DNA of 64,000 nt from the NCBI RefSeq assembly GCF_040448695.1, contig NZ_CP159307.1, forward strand, positions 930,001 through 994,000, given 5' to 3'. This document shows positions 9,373 through 16,941 of this stretch, in pieces. The stretch is from Dehalogenimonas sp. 4OHTPN. GTDB lineage: Bacteria > Chloroflexota > Dehalococcoidia > Dehalococcoidales > Dehalococcoidaceae. The first letter of the stretch is position 1; each line of letters opens with the position of its first letter. Under the pieces are notes generated by a model. It saw only the letters and a program-made list of their open reading frames with translations. It was not told where the DNA came from and searched no databases. The position numbers and the translations under genes are program-made.

Positions 9373-9405
9373 GCAGTAAAGAAAGGGCGGGTCAAAGACC
9401 CGCCC
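9373..9405 (-). terminator. Rho-independent terminator of the two-component operon
   Basis: Perfect 9-bp stem GGGCGGGTC / GACCCGCCC with a three-base loop. Read leftward it is followed by TTTCTTTACTG, a U-rich tail, and lies just past the response regulator stop. Confidence 0.85.
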
Positions 9406-9422
9406 GGTCAGATGAGCGTATT

Positions 9423-10124
9423 TTATTCTGGCTTGGCTAACTGATAACCGGCGCCGATGCGGGTGAGCAGCAATTTGGGGTCGGAGGGGTTTTCCTCGAT
9501 TTTTTCCCGCAGGTGGCGGACATAAACCTTTAGGCTCTCGGCGGCGCCGGGGTATTCCTCGCCCCATAAAGCTTTCACCAGGACGGCGTGACTCACCGGG
9601 TGACCGACATGACGCATCAATTGCCCGAGGACGATGCCCTCAGTACGGGTGAGGTTGATGCGCCGGTCTTTAAGTTTAAGGTCGCGGATGGAAGGCCCCA
9701 GCGTCATAGAGCCTACGGTCAGCGGCAACTCCTCGGCCGATGTTTCCTGGCGGCGCATGACCGCCTTGACCCTGGCCAGCAGTTCCATCTGCCGGAAGGG
9801 TTTGATGATGTACTCATCGGCGCCGAGTTCAAGACCGCGGACGATATCGGTTTCGTCTCCCCGGGCGGTCAGTACGATGACCGGAACGTGACTGAAACGC
9901 CTGATGTCCTTGAGTACATTGAATCCGCTGGTGTCCGGCAAACCCAGATCAAGAATGACCAGGTCCGGGTTGTTTTTGTCCACCAGTTCCACGCCCTCCT
10001 GGCCGGAGTTAGCGGCCAAAAAGGTGGCCTGAGGCCAGCGGATCTTGAATGTCAGCGTTACCGCTTCGACGATTTCAGCGTCATCCTCAATCAATACCAC
10101 GGTCAACTCGGGTTTATTCACCAT
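9423..10124 (-). CDS. OmpR/KdpE-type response regulator
   Basis: Two-domain DNA-binding regulator of 233 residues. The receiver has the acidic pair at Glu13/Asp14-15, phospho-acceptor Asp59 in LVILDLGLPD, Thr86 and Lys108 (IIKPF), so it should be phosphorylated normally. A winged-helix DNA-binding domain fills about residues 130-233 (SLKVYVRHLREKIE recognition region). It lies two bases after the upstream histidine kinase gene and ends at a strong terminator, so the pair is one operon. KdpE is the nearest named family by overall look, but no kdp genes are present; target genes are unknown. Confidence 0.93.
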   Translation of the reverse strand: MVNKPELTVVLIEDDAEIVEAVTLTFKIRWPQATFLAANSGQEGVELVDKNNPDLVILDLGLPDTSGFNVLKDIRRFSHVPVIVLTARGDETDIVRGLELGADEYIIKPFRQMELLARVKAVMRRQETSAEELPLTVGSMTLGPSIRDLKLKDRRINLTRTEGIVLGQLMRHVGHPVSHAVLVKALWGEEYPGAAESLKVYVRHLREKIEENPSDPKLLLTRIGAGYQLAKPE

Positions 10125-10126
10125 TT

Positions 10127-11320
10127 CTACTCCATTTCAGCCGTCAGCGGCAGGGTAAAATAGAATGTCGTGCCGCAGTCTTTTTCGCTTTCAAACCAGA
10201 TATCCCCACCCTGCAGCGTGACCAACATTCTACATAACGCCAAACCGATGCCCATACCGTCATTGGGATCGGCATCATCGACGATACGGTAATAAGGCTT
10301 GAAAATATGAGCCTGTTCCAGCAGGGTCATGCCGCGGCCCGTATCGGCAACACTTAACCGCAGCATTTTACCACTAACCGCCGCGCCGATGGTAATCTGC
10401 CCGCCGCGCGGCGTGAACTTGCCGGCATTGTTGAGCAGGTTAAGCAGGATTTGCCGCAGCCGGTCCTCATCAGCCATAACCAGAGAGATGTCATCGTCAA
10501 TCTCCAGTTCTAGAGACTGATTTTTACGGTCGAATTGGGGCGATACCTGGGCGGCCAGGTCCAGGAGCAGCGGCGTGACATCCAGGGGCTGGGCATGGAC
10601 CTTCAAGACGCCCATCTCGCCGCGGGCGAAGTCCAGGAGGTCGTTGATGCGGCGCTCCAGGTTCATGGCGCCGCGGTAAATGTTTCCCGCCAGCCGCAGT
10701 TCATCCTCACCCTCGAGTATTTCAAGCAGCGCTTCGCCGGAAGCGATCAGGGGTGTCAGCGGTGTCTTGAGTTCATGCACCAGCGAACGGGTGAAATCCA
10801 CCCTTTTACTGATTTCAGTCTCAAGTGCCTGGCGCAACGATTTTTCCCGGTTATAGGCCTCCGTCAGAGTCGTAGCCTCGGCTTTACGGGCGGAAATATC
10901 CCTGGCAATCGAAAGCATGAAACGTTTGCCGTTAATTGAGAAGGTACTATAACTGATCTCAACCGGCTCATTTCGGCCTGAACTTGTCTGAAAAGTAGAT
11001 TCCAACACACCGGTCTGGCCGTCTTCAGGTTCATTGATGATGGCGGCCAATTCAACGGGCGGCTCCGGGAAGATGTCGGAGAAGGTCAGTCCCGGTATCG
11101 CTTCCACATGATAACCCAGCCGCCGGGCGGCCAGGGTGTTGGCTTCGGCAAGCACCGGGGAGCTGCCGGAACGGAATTCCCAGAGGAGCATCGCGTCGGC
11201 GGCGTTCTGGAAGATCAGGCGGAAATCGTGTTCATCTTTTTGATACCTGCAGCTTCCGACGGCGCCGCCGGAACCGACGGTTGGGGCCCTGTCTTCGGCT
11301 GCAGTCATATTGTCATTCAT
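10127..11320 (-). CDS. Soluble PAS-domain histidine kinase
   Basis: Sensor kinase of 397 residues without membrane segments. A PAS domain spans about residues 30-145. The phospho-acceptor His182 lies in SLVHELKTPLTP, and the ATPase domain shows the N box (LLNLLNNAGKFT), G1 (VADTGRGM) and G2 (GMGIGLALC). It probably senses a cytoplasmic signal and phosphorylates the regulator two bases downstream. I start it at the ATG ten or so bases after the predicted RNA start; an ATG further upstream lies inside the -10 element itself and cannot be used from that promoter. The signal is unknown. Confidence 0.92.
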   Translation of the reverse strand: MNDNMTAAEDRAPTVGSGGAVGSCRYQKDEHDFRLIFQNAADAMLLWEFRSGSSPVLAEANTLAARRLGYHVEAIPGLTFSDIFPEPPVELAAIINEPEDGQTGVLESTFQTSSGRNEPVEISYSTFSINGKRFMLSIARDISARKAEATTLTEAYNREKSLRQALETEISKRVDFTRSLVHELKTPLTPLIASGEALLEILEGEDELRLAGNIYRGAMNLERRINDLLDFARGEMGVLKVHAQPLDVTPLLLDLAAQVSPQFDRKNQSLELEIDDDISLVMADEDRLRQILLNLLNNAGKFTPRGGQITIGAAVSGKMLRLSVADTGRGMTLLEQAHIFKPYYRIVDDADPNDGMGIGLALCRMLVTLQGGDIWFESEKDCGTTFYFTLPLTAEME

Positions 11321-11336
11321 GCCTGTTATCAGTAAC

Positions 11337-11366
11337 ATTATACAGCCGTTGGAATACTAATGTCAG
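11337..11366 (-). promoter_or_regulatory. Promoter of the PAS kinase operon
   Basis: Reading leftward, CTGACA (11366-11361), an 18-base spacer and a perfect TATAAT (11342-11337). The RNA would start near 11330, leaving a leader of only about ten bases before the kinase ATG. Confidence 0.7.
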
Positions 11367-11381
11367 CAAAGGACAACTGAA

Positions 11382-11660
11382 TTGGTTACACCGGGAAACC
11401 GGCAAGATGAACCGCGCGATGAACAGATGATGGCCTGCCGCTGCGGTGAATGCGACTCCGGGCGGCGGCGCGGCTGCAACAGCAGCCGTTTGAGAGAGCT
11501 GGTCGGGGCTTTATTCGATGAGGCATTTCCCGGGCTTTATTGCCGACGGCCGCACCACCCAACCGATGCTGCAGGCTCGGAGCCTGAAGAGTGCCTCTGC
11601 GCTGATTGCAGTCTTAATGCCGGCGATGCTGTTTTTTATTGCCGCCGGGAATTGACTTAG
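11382..11660 (+). CDS. Small cysteine-rich protein, possibly DUF2769-like
   Basis: A 92-residue reading frame with ten cysteines, including CRCGEC near the N-terminus and CLCADCS followed by FYCRR at the C-terminus. The last pattern recalls small metal-binding proteins annotated as DUF2769, but the match is by eye and only partial. AAAGGA lies eight bases before the TTG start used; an ATG pair 15 codons in is an alternative. Its stop overlaps the stop of the convergent acetyltransferase gene. Role unknown; the cysteine spacing suggests a metal or Fe-S site. Confidence 0.45.
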   Translation: MVTPGNRQDEPRDEQMMACRCGECDSGRRRGCNSSRLRELVGALFDEAFPGLYCRRPHHPTDAAGSEPEECLCADCSLNAGDAVFYCRRELT

Positions 11661-12133
11661 CCGAGCTTTTTGTAGAATATGACCAGGTCATCGCCGCGGT
11701 CGTAAAAGTCGGGGATACGGGCTATCTCGGTATACCCGCAGCTGGCGTGGAAACGCCTTGTCCGGGCGTATTGCGGTGTGGAAGATGTTTCAAGCGTGAT
11801 CTGCCAGCCGCCGCGCTGTTTAACGGCTGTCTCGCAACGGCGCATCAATTCCCGCCCAATGCCGCGGCCCTGGGTTTCCGGGTCCACGGCCGCCCAGTAG
11901 ATTTCCCAGTTACCGCGGGAAAGCGGGGTACTGCCGTAGGTCGCATAGCCGACGGGACGGCCATCCACTTCGGCGACGACGGTATAGTAACCTGAACCTG
12001 CCGGGTTCGAGACTGAGCCTTCAAGCACTTCGTTGGCCACCGGCAGCTCATCAGGGGCGAATTCCGAAATCCGGCGGAGCATGGACTCAAGGGCCGGCAG
12101 GTCACCCGGGACGATGTCCCTGTAAACGATCAT
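11657..12133 (-). CDS. GNAT-family N-acetyltransferase
   Basis: A 158-residue acetyl-CoA-dependent acetyltransferase. The core motif A reads AAVDPETQGRGIGRELM, with the Q-x-x-G-x-G/A acetyl-CoA pyrophosphate loop, and the C-terminal part (FHASCGYTEIARIPDFY) is typical of GNATs acting on small molecules. It overlaps the upstream ATP-grasp gene by ATGA and is the last gene of the aminomutase operon. By analogy with AblA-AblB, where a GNAT acetylates beta-lysine made by lysine 2,3-aminomutase, a beta-amino acid or its conjugate is a plausible substrate. That is inference from context, not sequence. Confidence 0.88.
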   Translation of the reverse strand: MIVYRDIVPGDLPALESMLRRISEFAPDELPVANEVLEGSVSNPAGSGYYTVVAEVDGRPVGYATYGSTPLSRGNWEIYWAAVDPETQGRGIGRELMRRCETAVKQRGGWQITLETSSTPQYARTRRFHASCGYTEIARIPDFYDRGDDLVIFYKKLG

Positions 12134-13143
12134 CTTGCCTCCAGAGCGAAACCGATGATTTTTTCAATCATGCTCTGATAGCCTGTCCCCGCAGCGCCGG
12201 CCTGGCGTGCCGTTCCGGCGTCGGGGGACAGGTCCGGGTTGGCGTTGACCTCAATGACCACCGGACGGCCCGAGGCATCGAGCCGCATATCCACCCGGGC
12301 ATAACCGCGGCAACCGGCAGCGGAGCTTGCTGCCAGGGCGGTTTTTTGGAGTGCGGCCGCCAGTACAGGGTCAATATCCGCGGGACACTGGACGTTTGTA
12401 TTTTGAAAATACGCACTCCGGGGTTCCCATTTAGCGGCGAATGTGAGGATCCGGGGCAAGCCTTTGGGCAGCGTATATACAATTTCCGAAATTGGTAAGA
12501 CATCCCGGCTGGAGGCACCGAAAACCGTGGCGTTGAATTCACGGCCCGGGAGGAACTCCTCAACCAGAGCCGGCAAACCATCGTATTTTTCCACCATCGA
12601 TTTCACTTCGGTTATTAAAGCTGGAAGATCAAACACCACACTGGTTTCCGATAAGCCATGCGAAGCGTCATCGGAACGGGGTTTGACGATGCAGGGAAAA
12701 TCCAGCCTGAAATCCGAGAAGTCCTTGCCATCGCATAATTGCTGGATAGGCGTTGGAACCCCGGCCCTGCGCAGAACAGCGGCGGCAGCCGATTTATCGA
12801 GCGTCAACGCCAGGGCGGCTGACGGCGAACCGGTGAACGGTATCCCTGAAGCTTCAAGGTAGGCGGCGACGGCCGCTTCCGTCTCCGGCATGCCGGCGAA
12901 CCCTTCGAACAAATTGAAAATGACATCAGCTTGAATCGATGCCAGTATTTGTTCGGCCCGCTTGACCGGGGGCGGCAAGGGGTATTTACTCCAGTCGTGC
13001 TCGAGGCTGGTTAGCGCCTGGGCGATTGCGGCTACGGCGTCCATAACGCCGGTCTCAGCTTTAGATTCGCCGCGGGCGTCATAAAGCGACGGCACCGGCG
13101 CATTAAAGATCAAGGCAACCCGCAACGGTCCGGAACGGTTCAT
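12130..13143 (-). CDS. ATP-grasp ligase of D-Ala-D-Ala ligase fold (second copy)
   Basis: A 337-residue ATP-grasp enzyme. The ATP-binding segment FPCIVKPRSDDASHGLSE, the omega region VEEFLPGREFNATVFG and the metal-binding end ARVDMRLDASGRPVVIEVNANPD are clear. Such ligases join a carboxylate to an amine through an acyl-phosphate. It overlaps the upstream ATP-grasp gene by ATGA and the downstream GNAT gene by ATGA, so the three are translationally coupled. Dehalococcoidia are reported to lack peptidoglycan, so a role in a wall precursor is unlikely if that assignment holds. I infer it builds an amino-acid conjugate with the aminomutase product. Confidence 0.88.
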   Translation of the reverse strand: MNRSGPLRVALIFNAPVPSLYDARGESKAETGVMDAVAAIAQALTSLEHDWSKYPLPPPVKRAEQILASIQADVIFNLFEGFAGMPETEAAVAAYLEASGIPFTGSPSAALALTLDKSAAAAVLRRAGVPTPIQQLCDGKDFSDFRLDFPCIVKPRSDDASHGLSETSVVFDLPALITEVKSMVEKYDGLPALVEEFLPGREFNATVFGASSRDVLPISEIVYTLPKGLPRILTFAAKWEPRSAYFQNTNVQCPADIDPVLAAALQKTALAASSAAGCRGYARVDMRLDASGRPVVIEVNANPDLSPDAGTARQAGAAGTGYQSMIEKIIGFALEAR

Positions 13144-14147
13144 CGGAGCCCGGGATACCGGCTGATGGCGGCGGCAAGGATGGACCTGATCATCATCGGG
13201 TGGCTCCACCCCATCGCGGTCGCGATGATGAAAAGGTCGCTGTCGAGCGATAAGCCCGGGAGAGGATTGACTTCCAAGAAATGCGGCGTGCCGTCAGCGG
13301 CGATGCGGAAATCCATGCGGGTGAAGTCACGGCAGCCGAGGGTGCGGAAAACGGCCAGCGCCTGGGATTTGATGCGGTCGATCACTTCCGCCGGCAGCCT
13401 GGCCGGGTATTCGTAATCAACGAGGTTCCGGTAGTCACGCTTGACTTCCAGGGAATAGATGAAAGGGCCGTCTTTGCGCCGGGGTAAAATCCGCATCGGC
13501 ATCACCAGTGGCGGTGAGGCGGAGGCAATATTGCCGATGATGCCACAGGTCACCTCGTCGCCGTCAATGAACTCTTCGGCGATGACCGGAGAACCGTAGT
13601 TCTTGAATAACGCCTCTGCATGGTCGGCGACCTCGGCCGGATCAGCGGCCAGCGAAGTCAGGCGGATACCTTTGCTGGAACCCTCGAAGGCTGGCTTGAC
13701 GAAAGCCGGGAAGCGGAATCCGTGCCAGTCCGCCGACCGGGCTTGACCCGGGGCATCGAAAAAGCGCCAGGCGGGGGTGGTCACGCCGGCAGCCTGAACG
13801 ATTTGCTTGGTCAACGGCTTGTCGAGGGCGATTGAAAGCGTCTGCGGATCGGCGCCGGTGTAGGGAATACCGAGCATCTCCAGCACCGACGGAACCTGCG
13901 CTTCACGCGAACGATAGGCGCCTCTTCCTTCAGCGATGTTGAAGACGAAGTCTATCGGTTCCCGGAGGACGCTTAACAGGAATTGCTTGCCGCCGCCGAG
14001 CAACACCGGAGAATGACCCGACGCCTCAATGGCCGCTGAAATGAGACTCACCGTTTCGGCGGAATCATATTCTTCAAGGGCGTCGGCAGGGGCATCCGGG
14101 TCGGCGGCGATGGATTGTTTAAGGTCGTACGCCAGCCCTATCTTCAT
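13140..14147 (-). CDS. ATP-grasp ligase of D-Ala-D-Ala ligase fold (first copy)
   Basis: A 335-residue relative of the next gene. Seen are the N-terminal domain (KIGLAYDLKQ), the phosphate-contact loop FPAFVKPAFEGSSKGIRL, IAEEFIDGDEVTCGIIG, and the metal site FTRMDFRIAADGTPHFLEVNPLPGLS. The two copies differ enough to suggest distinct substrates or consecutive ligations. The start ATG lies inside the 3' end of the aminomutase gene (29-base overlap) with GAGGTAAAGA just before it. Both ends therefore overlap neighbours, a sign of a tightly co-expressed pathway. The reaction is not known from sequence. Confidence 0.88.
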   Translation of the reverse strand: MKIGLAYDLKQSIAADPDAPADALEEYDSAETVSLISAAIEASGHSPVLLGGGKQFLLSVLREPIDFVFNIAEGRGAYRSREAQVPSVLEMLGIPYTGADPQTLSIALDKPLTKQIVQAAGVTTPAWRFFDAPGQARSADWHGFRFPAFVKPAFEGSSKGIRLTSLAADPAEVADHAEALFKNYGSPVIAEEFIDGDEVTCGIIGNIASASPPLVMPMRILPRRKDGPFIYSLEVKRDYRNLVDYEYPARLPAEVIDRIKSQALAVFRTLGCRDFTRMDFRIAADGTPHFLEVNPLPGLSLDSDLFIIATAMGWSHPMMIRSILAAAISRYPGLR

Positions 14148-15417
14148 TCTTTACCTCAGTGACGGTCCAGCCAAGCGGAAGCTGCGGCGGCGCCGTAATT
14201 CCAACCTTCGGTCTTCGGGGTACCGGCGCGGGTTTGGGATTAGGAAAATGACTGATATGCCCTTCATAGTTACGAACCACCAGCTCATGGTCGGAACGGG
14301 TGAGGACATAGTTCGGCGTCAGCGGTATCTTGCCGCGGCCGTCCGGCAGGTCGATGACATAATTGGGGATGGCCAGGCCGGAAGTGTGGCCGCGCATGCC
14401 TTCGATGATGCGCAGGCCGACTTCCACCGGCGTCCAGAAGTATTCCGTGCCCTGGACCTGGTCGCACTGGAAAAGGTAGTAGGGGCGCACCTTGGCCTTG
14501 AGGAGTCCGTGGCACAGCTTCAACTGGGTATCGACGGTATCGTTGACGCCGCGCAGGAGGACGCTCTGGTTATTGACCTGGACGCCGGCGCGGAGAAGCC
14601 GGTCGCAGGCTCCAGCGGCCTCGGGCGTAATCTCGTTCGGGTGGTTGAAATGGGTGTTGAGCCAGATAGGGCCGTACTTGGACAGCATGGCGCAAAGCTC
14701 TCCATCTATACGCTGGGGCAATACCACCGGGAAGCGGGTGCCGATGCGGATGATCTCGACATGCGGGATCTGCCGCAAAGCCGAGAGTACTTTCTCAAGC
14801 TGCGGCGTGGATAGGGTCAGCGGGTCGCCGCCGGAGATGATGACATCGCGCACCTGGGGGGTCCGGCGGATATAGTCCAGCATCCGTTCGATCTCGGCCG
14901 GGGTATGAATCCAGCCGCCGTGTTGCCATTCACGCTTGCGGGTGCAGTGGCGGCAGAGCATGGCGCAGATATCGGTTAACACCATGAGCACCCGGTCCGG
15001 GTAGCGGTGCACCAGGCCGGGCACCACAGAGTCACGCTCCTCAGCCAGCGGGTCTTCATGACCGGCGCCGGAGGCCATCTCCAGACTAGAGGGCACGGCC
15101 TGGAGGCGAACTGGGTCACATGGGTCGTCCAGGTCCATGAGCGACAGGTAATAAGGGGTGACAGCCAGCGGAAAACGCGCCGATACGAGTTTGAGGCGGG
15201 TACGTTCTTTGACGGAAAGAGGAATAAACCGGGAAAGGTCTTCTATGGCGGTGATGCGGTTCCGGAAATGCCAGCGCCAGTCGTTCCACTGGGCGTCGCT
15301 GACATCGGGGTAAAACTTGCGGCGGAAAAGAGAAGGGTTAAGGGGAGGTTCGTCAGCTTCGGACGAGCACGAGGGGGGTTCAGCCTTGTCTTCGGCAATC
15401 AGAGATTCTTCGGTCAC
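14119..15417 (-). CDS. kamA: Lysine 2,3-aminomutase-family radical SAM enzyme
   Basis: Radical SAM, PLP-dependent 2,3-aminomutase (432 residues). The Fe-S motif is CAMLCRHC (Cys151, 155, 158). The PLP-binding lysine aligns with Lys363 in DGRGKIPL. Both aspartates that hold the side-chain amine in Clostridium lysine 2,3-aminomutase appear kept (Asp319 in FQCDQVQG, Asp356 in YVIDLP). In glutamate 2,3-aminomutase they are replaced, so L-lysine to beta-lysine is the best guess. The GTG start follows GAGGAG by seven bases and lies downstream of a good promoter, so longer forms are excluded. It heads an operon with two ATP-grasp ligases and a GNAT. Confidence 0.92.
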   Translation of the reverse strand: MTEESLIAEDKAEPPSCSSEADEPPLNPSLFRRKFYPDVSDAQWNDWRWHFRNRITAIEDLSRFIPLSVKERTRLKLVSARFPLAVTPYYLSLMDLDDPCDPVRLQAVPSSLEMASGAGHEDPLAEERDSVVPGLVHRYPDRVLMVLTDICAMLCRHCTRKREWQHGGWIHTPAEIERMLDYIRRTPQVRDVIISGGDPLTLSTPQLEKVLSALRQIPHVEIIRIGTRFPVVLPQRIDGELCAMLSKYGPIWLNTHFNHPNEITPEAAGACDRLLRAGVQVNNQSVLLRGVNDTVDTQLKLCHGLLKAKVRPYYLFQCDQVQGTEYFWTPVEVGLRIIEGMRGHTSGLAIPNYVIDLPDGRGKIPLTPNYVLTRSDHELVVRNYEGHISHFPNPKPAPVPRRPKVGITAPPQLPLGWTVTEVKNEDRAGVRP

Positions 15418-15449
15418 CTTTTTTCTCCTCGGGTATTTGAATAGCATTA

Positions 15450-15477
15450 ATTGTAGCAAACCTGCAAACGGCGTCAA
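15450..15477 (-). promoter_or_regulatory. Promoter of the aminomutase operon
   Basis: Leftward TTGACG (15477-15472), 16-base spacer, TACAAT (15455-15450). The GTG start lies about 30 bases beyond the -10, with GAGGAG between. It makes the four-gene operon independent of the upstream MFS gene. Confidence 0.75.
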
Positions 15478-15518
15478 TATTTCCCTAGCTTTGGGCCAGC
15501 TTTAGAATGAAAATATTT

Positions 15519-16940
15519 TTAAGGCGGCCAGGGCGGGTATGGCTCCGGCGGCCGTTTGACCTCGAAAGGTTGACCGACGGCGGCAGGCGAGGCCGGGGCG
15601 GCAGCCGATTGAAATGCCGGCTTAAGCTCGATTAGCCGCAACTCGGCCGGCACCAGCCTCGGCGGGAGCGGAAAAGGCTGGGAAGGAGACAGTGAAAGCT
15701 TGAAATCGGCGGCTTTGGTACCGTCAACGCGCGGCATGAGCAGCGCCGTGGCTAGAGCCCGTGCCAGTCCGGACAGCAGGAATAGCGTCAGGAAGCCGTG
15801 GCCGAAAAATTCCGGCATCCGCGGGGCGATGAGGCCGCCCAACAGCGCGCCGGTACAGATAGCCAGGCCGGAAACAGCGTTGTAGATAGCGATAGCCCGG
15901 GTCCGGCGCTCCGGCGCCGAGGCTTCGAAAAGGAAATTCGGCGCGGCCAGGTTAAAGCCGCTCCAAGAGAACCCGGAGAAGACCTGGATAACCAGCAGGT
16001 AAGGCAGCGACTGACCGCCCAGCCATAAGATGGGGTTCAGGGGTACCATCCAGGCGGTCAAGCGCACAATTTTAATATGACCGATCCGGTCGGCCAGGCG
16101 GCCCCAGAAGCCCATGAACAGGAAATTGGCCACTGCCGCGGCGGCGGTGACGACAACAAAGGTCCAGTAGCTGAAGCCCAGCTCCCGAAGCATGTAGACA
16201 GCGAAGAACGGTCCGGCCAGGTGGGTGGACAGCATCATTGCGGCAACAAACAGGCTGAAGCGGCCGGCCCGCGTGCCGGAGATGTTTTTAATCTCGCGCA
16301 GCGGCCGCCACGGCTCGGTACAGCGGCGGGGCGGCGGTTCCTGCATCCGGGAAAGGAAGAATGCCGAAGCCAGACGGAAGCAGACAGCCCCACCGAAGAG
16401 CAGACCGAAGCCGAACATCGCCTGGTGGGAGGACAACTGGAGGGCCGCGCCGCCCAGGATGAAACAGGCTAGGAGGGTCATGCCGCCGATTTTGTTGCGC
16501 CAGCCGAAGTAACGCCCGCGCAGGCCGGCGGGTACCAGGTCGGCCATCATGCCGCCCCAGGCCGGATTGCCCAGCGCCCCCAGCACGCTGCCCAGGGTGA
16601 ACAGGCCGATAAGCCACCACACCGCGGCGCCCTGGAAGAACTGGGGCATCAGGAAGAGCGGCAGCCACAACGCCGCCTGGGCCAGAGCCAGCGGCACCAA
16701 GAGGCTCTTGCGGCTGCGCAGCCGTTCGGAGATGAAGGGGGCGCCCAACTGCGACAGCGCCAGCGCCAGATTGGGCAGACTGGAGAGCAGGCCGATCTGG
16801 GCGGTGGAGGCCTTCAGCGCCAGGGCGAAGGGCGCCATGAAGTCCTGAGTCAGCCCCAGCATGGCGTTGTAGGCGGCGCCGTCGAGCACCGAATAGCGCA
16901 GGCTTTTATTTACGGCGGGGTCGGGCGAATACTGTTTCAT
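15519..16940 (-). CDS. MFS transporter
   Basis: Major facilitator superfamily permease of 473 residues with about 12 membrane helices. The motif-A-like loop FMGFWGRLADRIGHIK follows the middle of the protein, and an equivalent (SERLRSRKS) follows the second helix. The hydrophilic C-terminal tail of about 70 residues is rich in proline and alanine, and it ends YPPWPP. It begins one base after the stop of the ArsB-type permease, so the two are cotranscribed. The next gene downstream is the aminomutase operon, which has its own promoter. Substrate unknown; export of the neighbouring operon's product is possible but unproven. Confidence 0.88.
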   Translation of the reverse strand: MKQYSPDPAVNKSLRYSVLDGAAYNAMLGLTQDFMAPFALALKASTAQIGLLSSLPNLALALSQLGAPFISERLRSRKSLLVPLALAQAALWLPLFLMPQFFQGAAVWWLIGLFTLGSVLGALGNPAWGGMMADLVPAGLRGRYFGWRNKIGGMTLLACFILGGAALQLSSHQAMFGFGLLFGGAVCFRLASAFFLSRMQEPPPRRCTEPWRPLREIKNISGTRAGRFSLFVAAMMLSTHLAGPFFAVYMLRELGFSYWTFVVVTAAAAVANFLFMGFWGRLADRIGHIKIVRLTAWMVPLNPILWLGGQSLPYLLVIQVFSGFSWSGFNLAAPNFLFEASAPERRTRAIAIYNAVSGLAICTGALLGGLIAPRMPEFFGHGFLTLFLLSGLARALATALLMPRVDGTKAADFKLSLSPSQPFPLPPRLVPAELRLIELKPAFQSAAAPASPAAVGQPFEVKRPPEPYPPWPP

Positions 16941-16941
16941 A

